From Nocardiopsis coralli (lineage in GTDB: Bacteria; Actinomycetota; Actinomycetes; Streptosporangiales; Streptosporangiaceae), in the NCBI RefSeq assembly GCF_014892575.1, contig NZ_JADBGI010000027.1, positions 27,310 to 91,309 on the forward strand: a stretch of DNA of 64,000 nt. Direction: 5' to 3'. The notes under the pieces are model-generated. The model worked only from the letters and a program-made list of their open reading frames with translations, made no database searches and was not told the DNA's origin. The position numbers and the translations under genes were made by a program. How positions within the stretch are numbered: the first letter of the stretch is position 1; the number at the start of each line of letters is the position of its first letter. Below, in pieces: positions 8,089 to 15,451 of this stretch.

Positions 8089-9798
8089 TCAGATGCGGTT
8101 GGAACGGCCGATGGCGCTGCACAGCGCCTTCAGGGAGGCCGTGGTGATGCTGCTGTGGATGCCCACGCCCCAGACCACGTCGCCCTCGATCTCGGCCTCC
8201 ACGTACGCGGCGGCGCTGGACTCGCCGTCGCCGCCCATGGAGTGCTCGACGTAGTCCATGACCTTGACCTTGACGTCCACGTCGGTCAGGGCGTCGCAGA
8301 ACGCGGAGATCGGACCGTTGCCGGTGCCGGACAGCTCACGGATCTCCCCGTGCACGCGCGCGTCGGCCTCGACCCGGTAGGTGCCCTCGCCGTCGGTGCT
8401 CGACCGGTGGGCCAGCACCGCCACGGGGCCGCCCTCGGCCAGGTACTCGCGTTCGAAGATCGACCAGATGTTCTCGGCCGCCACCTCGCCGCCCTCGGCG
8501 TCGCTGTAGGTCTGGATGACGCGGGAGAACTCGATCTGCAGGCGGCGCGGCAGGTCCAGGTTGTGGTCGCGGTGCATGATGTAGGAGACGCCGCCCTTGC
8601 CGGACTGGCTGTTGACCCGGATGACCGCCTCGTAGTTGCGGCCCACGTCCTTGGGGTCGATCGGCAGGTAGGGCACGTCCCACTCGGACTCCCCGACCGG
8701 GATCCCGGCTTCGGCTGCGCGCTCCTCCTGGGCGGTGAAGCCCTTCTTGATCGCGTCCTGGTGGGAGCCGGAGAAGGCCGTGTAGACCAGGTCGCCGCCG
8801 TAGGGGTGGCGCGGGGCGACGGGCAGCTGGGTGCAGTGCTCGACCGTGCGGCGGATCTCGTCGATGTCGGAGAAGTTGATCATCGGGTCCACGCCCTGGC
8901 TGAACAGGTTCATGCCCAGGGTGACCAGGCAGACGTTGCCGGTGCGCTCGCCGTGGCCGAACAGGCAGCCCTCGACGCGGTCGGCGCCGGCCATGACCGC
9001 CAGTTCGGCGGAGGCCACGCCGGTTCCGCGGTCGTTGTGCGGGTGCACCGACACGGCCACGTGCTCGCGCCGCGTCAGGTTCCGGCACATCCACTCGATC
9101 TGGTCGGCGTAGACGTTGGGGGTGGCGCGCTCGACGGTGGCGGGCAGGTTCAGGACGATCTCGCGGCCCGGGCCGGGCTTCCAGACGTCCATGACCGCCT
9201 CGCAGACCTCCAGGGCGAAGTCCAGCTCGGTGTCGATGAAGATCTCGGGCGAGTACTCGTAACCGAAGTCGGTCTCCTCGCCCAGGTACTGCTCGGCGAA
9301 GCGCATGACGTCGCGGGTGCCGTCGACGGCGATGGCCTTGCACGCCTCGCGGTCGACCTTGAAGACGACCTCTCGGAACGTGGGCGCGGTGGCGTTGTAC
9401 AGGTGCACGGTCGCACGCTTGGCGCCGACCAGGCTCTGCACGGTGCGCTCGATCAGGTCGGTGCGGGCCTGGGTCAGCACCGAGATCTGCACGTCGTCGG
9501 GGATCTGGTCCTTCTCGATCAGGGCGCGTACGAAGTCGAAGTCGGTCTGGCTGGCCGCGGGGAAGCCGACCTCGATCTCCTTGTAGCCCATGCGCACCAG
9601 CAGCTGGAACATCTCGTGCTTACGGGCGGGGTCCATGGGCTCGATCAGAGCCTGGTTGCCGTCGCGCAGGTCGGTGGACAGCCACCGGGGGGCCTGCGTG
9701 ATGGTCTTGGAGGGCCAGGTGCGCTCGGGCAGGTCCACCGGCTTGAACGCGGTGTAACGCTGGAAGGGCATCTGGGACGGTTGCTGCTGCGGCACCAT
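8089..9798 (-). CDS. leuA: 2-isopropylmalate synthase
   Basis: First committed step of leucine synthesis: acetyl-CoA plus 2-oxoisovalerate to 2-isopropylmalate. The 569-aa length fits the actinobacterial type. The catalytic start of the TIM barrel is STDLRDGNQAL (about residues 41-51), the metal site HPHNDRGTG lies near residue 250, and a C-terminal LeuA regulatory domain ends the protein (feedback by leucine is typical of the family). ATG 9798 has GGAG upstream, just after the T-run of an attenuator-like hairpin. A leucine-rich leader peptide precedes it. In many actinobacteria leuA sits beside recO/era, as here. Confidence 0.95.
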   Translation of the reverse strand: MVPQQQPSQMPFQRYTAFKPVDLPERTWPSKTITQAPRWLSTDLRDGNQALIEPMDPARKHEMFQLLVRMGYKEIEVGFPAASQTDFDFVRALIEKDQIPDDVQISVLTQARTDLIERTVQSLVGAKRATVHLYNATAPTFREVVFKVDREACKAIAVDGTRDVMRFAEQYLGEETDFGYEYSPEIFIDTELDFALEVCEAVMDVWKPGPGREIVLNLPATVERATPNVYADQIEWMCRNLTRREHVAVSVHPHNDRGTGVASAELAVMAGADRVEGCLFGHGERTGNVCLVTLGMNLFSQGVDPMINFSDIDEIRRTVEHCTQLPVAPRHPYGGDLVYTAFSGSHQDAIKKGFTAQEERAAEAGIPVGESEWDVPYLPIDPKDVGRNYEAVIRVNSQSGKGGVSYIMHRDHNLDLPRRLQIEFSRVIQTYSDAEGGEVAAENIWSIFEREYLAEGGPVAVLAHRSSTDGEGTYRVEADARVHGEIRELSGTGNGPISAFCDALTDVDVKVKVMDYVEHSMGGDGESSAAAYVEAEIEGDVVWGVGIHSSITTASLKALCSAIGRSNRI

Positions 9799-9814
9799 AA
9801 CGGTGGGCTCCTCG

Positions 9815-9859
9815 AAAAAAAATGGGTGCGCCCCGTCCCGATCGGGACAGGTGAGACGC
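9815..9859 (-). terminator. Attenuator-like hairpin with eight-T tail before leuA
   Basis: On the leuA strand GCGTCTC pairs (two G-U wobbles) with GGGGCGC, enclosing the perfect palindrome GTCCCGATCGGGAC (9835-9848). ACCCA and then eight T (9822-9815) follow. T-runs of this length are rare in this window. The leader-peptide end contains GATCGG, which can pair with CCGATC of the hairpin and so offers a competing structure. The folding is inferred by eye. Confidence 0.6.
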
Positions 9860-9916
9860 GTGGGTCAGTGGCCGACCAGAACATGCCGAACTCCCGCGGC
9901 AGGGAGCCGACCGTTT

Positions 9917-9964
9917 CTACCGATCCCCGCCGCGGCCACTAAGGAGGAGGAGCACGCGCAGCAT
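9917..9964 (-). CDS. leuL: leuA leader peptide
   Basis: A 15-codon frame reads MLRVLLLLSGRGGDR. Five of the first eight residues are Leu, four of them in a row (CTC CTC CTC CTT). It lies about 120 nt upstream of leuA on the same strand and about 60 nt before the attenuator-like hairpin. This is the pattern of a transcription-attenuation leader: ribosome stalling at Leu codons when leucyl-tRNA is scarce would favour read-through. No good Shine-Dalgarno sequence is visible before its ATG, so translation may be leaderless. Leucine-dependent leaders upstream of actinobacterial leuA are known as a class. Confidence 0.7.
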   Translation of the reverse strand: MLRVLLLLSGRGGDR

Positions 9965-10113
9965 ATTGGGCGTCACGTTAGCAGACGCTCGCGGAACCGC
10001 GGTACTCCCCGTTCACATTCCGAGACGGCAGGGCTGTGCGCTGGGGCGATACAGAATGCCCGCCTGAGACGCCCGTGCGCCGCGGACGAGCTGCGATTTC
10101 CAGGTACCTCGAC

Positions 10114-10142
10114 TTCAAGAGACCGCCTTCGACCGGTAGAAT
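10114..10142 (+). promoter_or_regulatory. Putative promoter of the candidate small RNA
   Basis: A TTCAAG -35-like hexamer (10114-10119), a 17-nt spacer, and a good -10 TAGAAT (10137-10142). The predicted start is near 10149, exactly where a 20-bp block shared with the gcl leader begins. Confidence 0.45.
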
Positions 10143-10148
10143 CAGGGC

Positions 10149-10216
10149 GAACCCTTCAGTGCTAGGGGGGTTGTTCCGAGCTCCGTCGACGGGACCCAGG
10201 GTGCGGCCAACACCCG
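10149..10216. repeat. Two-block repeat, copy A
   Basis: Block 1 at 10149-10168 is identical over 20 bp to 14276-14295. Block 2 at 10199-10216 is identical over 18 bp to 14405-14422. The order is the same but the spacing differs (30 versus 109 bp). Confidence 0.8.
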
Positions 10217-10296
10217 AGGCCCCCGCCCCACGCGCCGTGTACACGTAAGCCGCGCGGGCGGTCCGGCCGGCCCCGTCGGCGGGGCTTCTCTCTTCC
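10149..10296 (+). ncRNA. Candidate small RNA or structured leader of about 148 nt
   Basis: The stretch runs from the predicted start after TAGAAT to a hairpin GCCCCG-TCGG-CGGGGC (10270-10285) followed by TTCTCTCTTCC, a factor-independent terminator for this GC content. No convincing reading frame fills it. It contains two blocks (10149-10168 and 10199-10216) repeated exactly between gcl and glxR; the second, GGGTGCGGCCAACACCCG, can fold on itself. It matches no RNA family I can name. It could instead be an attenuated leader of the carboxypeptidase gene 230 nt downstream. Confidence 0.4.
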
Positions 10297-10453
10297 ACAC
10301 GCGCCCGCTCCCCCACGGGCGCGCACCTTGTGTCACGCCGTGGCCGCATCCGGCCAGGCGCACCTCCCGGGGCCGCCGCCGTACAGCGGGCTCCACCTGG
10401 ATCACCCGCCAAACCCCGCTCTCCCCCACGGTGGTCACGCAGGGCAACAGGCA

Positions 10454-10484
10454 TTGACACCCGGGTCACCAGCGCCTCCAATAC
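10454..10484 (+). promoter_or_regulatory. Putative promoter of the M14 carboxypeptidase gene
   Basis: TTGACA (10454-10459), a 19-nt spacer, and CAATAC (10479-10484), about 40 nt before the GTG start. The spacer is long, so this is tentative. Between 10297 and 10453 I see only GC-rich sequence with no gene. Confidence 0.4.
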
Positions 10485-10525
10485 CGGCCAGATGACCGAT
10501 GCCTCGACCCGCTCAAGGAGGCCTC

Positions 10526-11833
10526 GTGCCCCGTCCCCCGCATCCCCACTCCCCCTCCCCCGGCAGACACACCGCGCTCCGCAAGACCCTCGTTCCCGTC
10601 GCCCTGGGTGCGCTCCTGGCCGGCACGCTCGGCACCGGCAGCGCCACCGCGGCGCAGGAGGACGACCCCGGCCTCGTGCGCGTCTCAGGTGCCGAGACGG
10701 CCGCCGACCGTACGGAGATCGCCGGAACCGGTGTGTCCATCGATCTCGTCGAGGAGGACGGCACCCTCCTGGCCACCGCCACCCCCGACGACGTCGACGA
10801 GATCACCGAGCTCGGTTACGGCGTCGACAGCGTGCAGCTCCCCGCCGAGGCGATGCACCCCGACCCCGGTTACACCAGTTATCCCGAGGTCGTGGAACAG
10901 GTCGACGCCCTGGCCGCCGAGTACCCCGACCTGGTGCACACCGAGGTCTACGGACAGTCCTACGAGGGCCGCGACCTGGTGGCGGTCCGCATCAGCGACG
11001 ACGCCGCGGTCGACCAGGACCGGCCCGAGGTCCTGTTCACGCACTCCCAGCACGCCCGCGAGCCGCTGACGGTCGAGATGGCGCTCCACATCATGGAGAT
11101 GCTGACCGAGGGCCACGGTTCCGACGAGCAGATCACCGAGCTCCTGGAGACCCGCGAGATCTGGGTCCTGCCCAACACCAACCCCGACGGCACCGAGTTC
11201 GACCAGTCCGAGGATGCCTGGCAGGACTGGCGCAAGACCCGGGAGCCCAACGAGGGGTCGGACGCCCTGGGCACCGACATGAACCGCAACTGGGCCTACA
11301 ACTGGGGCTGCTGCAACGGTTCCTCGGACGACCCGGAGTCCATCACCTACCGGGGCCACGCACCCGAGTCGGCCACCGAGGTCGAGGCGCTCGCGGATTT
11401 CGTGCGCGGTCGCGAGGCGGACGGCGAGCAGCAGATCACCACGGCGATCGACTTCCACACCTTCGGCGAGCTCGTGCTGTGGCCGTTCGGCCACACCTAC
11501 GACGAGGTCACCGACGGCATGATCCAGGACGAGTACGACACCCACCAGGCACTCGGCGAGCTGATGGCCGAGTCGAACGGGTACACGCCGCAGCAGTCCA
11601 GCGACCTGTACATCACCGACGGGTCGATCAACGACTGGCTCTGGGCCGACCAGGGCATCGTCAACTTCACTTTCGAGATGTACCCGAGCTCGATGGACGA
11701 CGGCGGTTTCTACCCGCCCTCCGACGTCATCGAGGAGGAGACCGCGCGCAACGAGGAGCCGGTGCTGGACCTGCTCGGCTACGCGGACTGCCCGTACCGG
11801 ATCATCGGCGAGGAGGAGACCTACTGCGGCTGA
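10526..11833 (+). CDS. Secreted M14-family zinc carboxypeptidase
   Basis: A 435-aa preproprotein. A signal peptide (RHTALRKTLVPVALGALLAG, cleavage near ATAA-QE) precedes a pro-region and then the M14 catalytic domain. Zinc ligands are His and Glu in SQHAREP and a later His in DFHTFGE; substrate-binding MNRNW and the catalytic Glu in NFTFEMYP are present. It should trim C-terminal residues from peptides outside the cell. GTG 10526 is favoured by AAGGAGG just upstream; an ATG nine codons earlier lacks one. Paired cysteines near the end (CPYR, YCG) suggest a disulfide. Confidence 0.9.
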   Translation: MPRPPHPHSPSPGRHTALRKTLVPVALGALLAGTLGTGSATAAQEDDPGLVRVSGAETAADRTEIAGTGVSIDLVEEDGTLLATATPDDVDEITELGYGVDSVQLPAEAMHPDPGYTSYPEVVEQVDALAAEYPDLVHTEVYGQSYEGRDLVAVRISDDAAVDQDRPEVLFTHSQHAREPLTVEMALHIMEMLTEGHGSDEQITELLETREIWVLPNTNPDGTEFDQSEDAWQDWRKTREPNEGSDALGTDMNRNWAYNWGCCNGSSDDPESITYRGHAPESATEVEALADFVRGREADGEQQITTAIDFHTFGELVLWPFGHTYDEVTDGMIQDEYDTHQALGELMAESNGYTPQQSSDLYITDGSINDWLWADQGIVNFTFEMYPSSMDDGGFYPPSDVIEEETARNEEPVLDLLGYADCPYRIIGEEETYCG

Positions 11834-11840
11834 TCCCCCG

Positions 11841-11871
11841 CTCCCCGTGAGGGCGCCGGCCCCACGGGGAG
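11841..11871 (+). terminator. Hairpin terminator after the carboxypeptidase gene
   Basis: Arms CTCCCCGTG (11841-11849) and CACGGGGAG (11863-11871) are fully complementary with a 13-nt loop. It starts about 8 bases after the stop codon. Confidence 0.55.
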
Positions 11872-11917
11872 GCCCTCCGCCCCCAGCACGGACGAGGTGC
11901 CGTCGGAGCGGATCCCT

Positions 11918-11923
11918 GATACT
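11918..11923 (+). promoter_or_regulatory. -10 element of a probably leaderless transcript (MazG-like gene)
   Basis: GATACT ends 8 nt before the ATG at 11932 and no Shine-Dalgarno sequence lies between them, so the mRNA likely starts at the start codon. Confidence 0.4.
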
Positions 11924-11931
11924 CATCGACC

Positions 11932-12249
11932 ATGACACTGCGTTCGATGCAGGAGCTCCTGTCCGACTTCGCCGAACACCGTGAGTGGGAACAGTTCCAC
12001 ACCCCCAAGAACCTGGCCATGGCTCTGACGGGTGAGGCGGGAGAGCTCGCCGCCGAGTTCCAATGGCTCACCCCTGAGCAGTCCGCGGACGTGATGGCGG
12101 ACCCCCGGCACGCGCGTGCGGTCCGCCACGAGATGGCCGACGTGCTGTCCTATCTCCTGCGGCTGGCGGACGTTCTGGACGTCGATCTGGAGCAGGCACT
12201 GCGTGAGAAGGTCGACCTCAATGCGCTCAAGTACCCGGGACGGACGTGA
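11932..12249 (+). CDS. MazG-like nucleotide pyrophosphohydrolase
   Basis: A 105-aa all-alpha NTP-PPase of the MazG/RS21-C6 type. EAGELAAEFQW (about residues 35-45) and EMADVLSYLLRLAD (about 67-80) carry the acidic metal-binding residues of the EEXX...EXXD pattern. Such enzymes clean up non-canonical or excess nucleotides such as dCTP. The start is probably leaderless. Its stop overlaps the next gene as GTGA, so the two are one unit. Confidence 0.85.
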   Translation: MTLRSMQELLSDFAEHREWEQFHTPKNLAMALTGEAGELAAEFQWLTPEQSADVMADPRHARAVRHEMADVLSYLLRLADVLDVDLEQALREKVDLNALKYPGRT

Positions 12250-12449
12250 GCGAGGTCCTGATCGACATCGACGAAACGGCGTTGGCCCGCGCCGCGGAGC
12301 TGCTCGGCACCACGGAGCCGAGCGAGACGGTCGGCTCCGCCCTCCGGGTGATCATCTCCGGCGACCGCGCCTCCGCACTCGCAGAGATGCGAAGACTCGT
12401 CGCGGAAGGCGCCCTCGACATCCACGTACTACGCGACAAGCGCCGCTGA
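12246..12449 (+). CDS. Orphan VapB-like antitoxin domain protein
   Basis: A 67-aa protein with the VapB/DUF2191 ribbon-helix-helix pattern: short strand VLIDIDE, then ALARAAELLGTTEPSETVGSAL. Such proteins normally neutralise a PIN-domain VapC encoded next to them. No VapC follows: the gene ends at a terminator and the next gene is the convergent gcl. Its GTG start overlaps the MazG-like gene by four bases. It may be an orphan antitoxin or have been recruited to work with the pyrophosphohydrolase. Confidence 0.65.
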   Translation: MSEVLIDIDETALARAAELLGTTEPSETVGSALRVIISGDRASALAEMRRLVAEGALDIHVLRDKRR

Positions 12450-12475
12450 CGGCACTGAGTCGTGAGGACACGTGT

Positions 12476-12504
12476 GGGCCCGGCGGTCGGTGACCGCCGG
12501 GCCC
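12476..12504. terminator. Bidirectional hairpin terminator between vapB-like and gcl
   Basis: Perfect 13-base arms, GGGCCCGGCGGTC and its complement, enclose a 3-nt loop between the two convergent genes. Confidence 0.75.
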
Positions 12505-12552
12505 ATCGTGCGGGGCACCAAGTTGCCGACTTCCGTGCCCCGGGTCAGGGGA

Positions 12553-14268
12553 TCAGGCGCCGGGGAGCGGCTCGAACTCCTTGACGGCGTCGATGGAGGG
12601 ACCGTGCGGGGTGTTGGCCTCGCGCTCGATCATGATCTCCACCAGCACCGGACGCGAGGTGTTCCGGGCCTCCTTGCGCGCCCACTCCAGGGCGTCGCGG
12701 ACCTCGGCCGGGTCGATCACGCGGCGCCCGGAGCAGCCGTAGGCCTCCATGATCTTGACGTTGTCCGTACCGAAGTCGTCGTAGTGGATGTCGACCTCGA
12801 AGTTCATGTCGAACGGGATCTCGGCCTGGCGGATCAGGCCCAGGTACTCGTTGTTCAGCATGATCAGCACGTACGGAACGTCGTACTGGGCGGCCACGGC
12901 CAGTTCCTCGACCATGTACTGGAAGCTGTAGTCGCCCACGACACCGACGACCTCCGCGTCGGGTTCGGTGTCCTTGAGCGCCTTCTTCACGCCGATCGCC
13001 GCAGGGATCTCCCAGCCGAGCGGGCCGGCCTGCCCGCAGATCTGGTAGTGGCGAGGCTTGTGGGCCTTCTGGTGCTGGCCGCCCCAGATCTGGTAGAGGC
13101 CGATGGCGGTGACGAAGTAGGTGTCCTCGTCGAAGACCTCGTTGATCTCCTTGTACACACGGGGCGCCTTGACCGGCGTGGCGTCGAAGTCCTCGCGACG
13201 GGTCATCGTCGAGCGCAGTTCGACGACACGCTCGCGCCAGGCGCCGACCTGTGCGGTGGCGTTGCGGCGCTTGGCCTCGGCGAGGATCTCGCGCAGGAAC
13301 ACCCGGGCGTCGGAGACCACACCGAGGTCGGGTTCGAAGACCCGACCGATCTGCGTGGCCTCGATGTCGACGTGGATGAAGCGGCGCTCACCGCGGTAGA
13401 CGTCGATCTGGCCGGTGTGCCGGTCGGCGAAGCGCGCCCCGACCGCCAGCACCAGGTCCGACTCCAGGAACGAGGCGTTGCCGTAACGCTGGGAGGTCTG
13501 CACACCGGTCATACCGGAGTACAGCGGCGAGTCCTCGTCGAAGGAGCCCTTGCCCATGAGGGTGACCTGTACGGGCACCTGCAGGTACTCGGCCAGGGCC
13601 CGCAGGTCGTCGGAGGCATCGGCGGTGATGACACCCCCGCCGGCCAGCAGCAGCGGGCGCTCGGCCTCCAGGAGCATGTCGAGGGCGCGCTCGACCCGCG
13701 GACGGTGCGGCAGCACGGTGTTGCGCTGGAGCGGGGCGTCCAGGGCGGCGTCGTACTCGATCATCTGCTGCGCCACGTCGAGCGGGATGTCGACGAGCAC
13801 CGGGCCGGGACGCCCCTCCTGGGCGATGCGGAAGGCCTCGCGGAAGACCCACGGGGCGGTCGCGGCCTCCTTGATCTGCACGGCCCACTTGGTGACGGGC
13901 TTGGCGATCTCGACGATGTCGACCGCCTGGAAGCCCTCCTTGTCGAGCAGGTCGGTGCGCTGCTGACCGGTGATGCACACCATCGGGACGGAGTCGGCGA
14001 TGGCGGTGTAGAGGCCGGTGATCATGTTCGTGCCGGCCGGGCCGGAGGTGCCGATGGCCACGCCGACCTTGCCGGTGGTGCGCGACCAGCCGTCGGCCAT
14101 GTGGGTGGCGCCCTCTTCGTGGCGGACGATGAGGTGCTCGATCCCGCCGACCTGCTCCATCGCCTTGTAGAGCGGCAGGATGGCGGCGCCGGGGCAGCCG
14201 AAGGCGGTGTCGACGCCCTCGTCCTTGAGAACCTCCACGACCGCGTTCATCGCGGGCATCTGTGGCAT
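12553..14268 (-). CDS. gcl: Glyoxylate carboligase (tartronate-semialdehyde synthase)
   Basis: A ThDP enzyme that condenses two glyoxylate to tartronate semialdehyde and CO2. It is 571 aa with the three-domain plan: N-terminal PYR domain (GCPGAAILPLY, GTSGPAGTNMITGLY), FAD-type middle domain (LMGKGSFDEDSP), and C-terminal ThDP domain with GDYSFQY and NNEYLGLIRQ. Residue 51 is Glu (RHEEG) where the E. coli enzyme has Val. ATG 14268 is preceded by AAGGG. It is third in an hyi-glxR-gcl order with a 179-bp gap. A related decarboxylase or acetolactate-type activity cannot be excluded, but the context strongly supports Gcl. Confidence 0.85.
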   Translation of the reverse strand: MPQMPAMNAVVEVLKDEGVDTAFGCPGAAILPLYKAMEQVGGIEHLIVRHEEGATHMADGWSRTTGKVGVAIGTSGPAGTNMITGLYTAIADSVPMVCITGQQRTDLLDKEGFQAVDIVEIAKPVTKWAVQIKEAATAPWVFREAFRIAQEGRPGPVLVDIPLDVAQQMIEYDAALDAPLQRNTVLPHRPRVERALDMLLEAERPLLLAGGGVITADASDDLRALAEYLQVPVQVTLMGKGSFDEDSPLYSGMTGVQTSQRYGNASFLESDLVLAVGARFADRHTGQIDVYRGERRFIHVDIEATQIGRVFEPDLGVVSDARVFLREILAEAKRRNATAQVGAWRERVVELRSTMTRREDFDATPVKAPRVYKEINEVFDEDTYFVTAIGLYQIWGGQHQKAHKPRHYQICGQAGPLGWEIPAAIGVKKALKDTEPDAEVVGVVGDYSFQYMVEELAVAAQYDVPYVLIMLNNEYLGLIRQAEIPFDMNFEVDIHYDDFGTDNVKIMEAYGCSGRRVIDPAEVRDALEWARKEARNTSRPVLVEIMIEREANTPHGPSIDAVKEFEPLPGA

Positions 14269-14275
14269 GGCTGGT

Positions 14276-14422
14276 GAACCCTTCAGTGCTAGGGGTGCTG
14301 CTGGTGCTAGGGGTGGTGCGGGTGCAAGGGGTGGGTCGCCGGGCGGCTGCCCGGGGCGGTCCCGGGGGAACCGGGGCCGGGGCCCGCACGGGCCGCGGGT
14401 CCTCGGGTGCGGCCAACACCCG
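14276..14422. repeat. Two-block repeat, copy B, in the gcl leader
   Basis: Blocks 14276-14295 and 14405-14422 match 10149-10168 and 10199-10216 exactly. Between them lie GC-rich stretches including the repeated pentamer-type phrase GTGCTAGGGG. On the gcl strand block 1 supplies the AAGGG in front of the gcl start. Confidence 0.8.
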
Positions 14423-14447
14423 GGGGCGGCGCGGCGGGCCGGTCCGG

Positions 14448-15335
14448 TCAGTGCTTGCGGCCGGAGAGCTCCTCGACGAGCTTCAGGAGTGCGGAGTGGT
14501 CGAGGTCCCCGTGGCCCTGACGGTTCAGGGAGCCGACGAGCTGGGCGACCTGCGCCCCGAGCGGGACGGTGACGCCCGAGGTCCGCGCGGCGTCGGTGAC
14601 GATGCGCAGGTCCTTGTCGTGCAGGGCGATCCGGAAACCGGGCTGGAAGTTGCGCTCGCGCATGGCCTCGCCCTTGCGCTGCAGGACGGTGCTGCCGGCG
14701 AGCCCGCCGCCCAGGACCTCCAGGCCGGGGCCGGTCTCCACACCGTGCGCCTCGAGGAACACCAGGGCCTCGGCGAGGAGCTGGAGGTGTCCGGCGACGA
14801 TGAGCTGGTTGGCGGCCTTGACGGTCTGTCCGGCGCCGTGCGGGCCCACGAGGACGGGGGTCTTGCCGAGCACGTCGAAGACCGGCCGCGCGGTGTCGAA
14901 GTCGGCCTGCTCGCCGCCGACCATGATCGAGAGGGCGCCCTCGATCGCACCGGCCTCGCCGCCGCTGACGGGGGCGTCGAGCACCTTGAGCCCGCGCTCC
15001 TGGCCCTGCTGGGCGAGCGTGCGGGACACGTCCGGGCGGATCGTGCTCATGTCGATGACGAGGGTGCCGGGCCGGGCGTGGGAGAAGACGCCGCCCTCGC
15101 CGGCGAGGAGCGCCTCGACGTCCGGGGAGTCGGGAAGCATCGTGATGACGGCGTCGGCGTCGGCGACCGCGTCGGCGACGCTGTCGGCACCGACCCCGCC
15201 GTCGGCGACGAGCGCGTCGACCTTGCCGCGGCTGCGGTTGTGGCCGGTGACGGTGTAACCGGCGCGGACGAGGTTGCGGGCCATGGGCAGGCCCATGATG
15301 CCCAGTCCGACGAACGCGATCTTCTGCAGGGCCAT
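14448..15335 (-). CDS. glxR: 2-hydroxy-3-oxopropionate (tartronate semialdehyde) reductase
   Basis: A 295-aa beta-hydroxyacid dehydrogenase that reduces tartronate semialdehyde to D-glycerate. The NAD(P) fold starts IAFVGLGIMGLPMARNL; substrate-binding DAPVSGGEAGA and the catalytic Lys in GQTVKAANQL follow. It lies between hyi (117-bp gap) and gcl, the next enzymes of the glyoxylate-to-glycerate route. Members of this family also use related hydroxyacids; the neighbours decide the assignment. Confidence 0.88.
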   Translation of the reverse strand: MALQKIAFVGLGIMGLPMARNLVRAGYTVTGHNRSRGKVDALVADGGVGADSVADAVADADAVITMLPDSPDVEALLAGEGGVFSHARPGTLVIDMSTIRPDVSRTLAQQGQERGLKVLDAPVSGGEAGAIEGALSIMVGGEQADFDTARPVFDVLGKTPVLVGPHGAGQTVKAANQLIVAGHLQLLAEALVFLEAHGVETGPGLEVLGGGLAGSTVLQRKGEAMRERNFQPGFRIALHDKDLRIVTDAARTSGVTVPLGAQVAQLVGSLNRQGHGDLDHSALLKLVEELSGRKH

Positions 15336-15451
15336 GGTGTCCCCTCTCGTGGCTGTGGTGGCTGTGGTCGTGTGCGGGTGCGGAGTGGGCCGGGGCGGGT
15401 TCGGCGCGGCCGCCCGGGCGTCGGGCGGGTCCGGCCGGGTCCGGTTCGGGC

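Noticed and set aside
10149..10296. 6C RNA family for the candidate small RNA
   Set aside because: Only one run of six G/C of the required kind is present and the second C-rich hairpin loop is missing.
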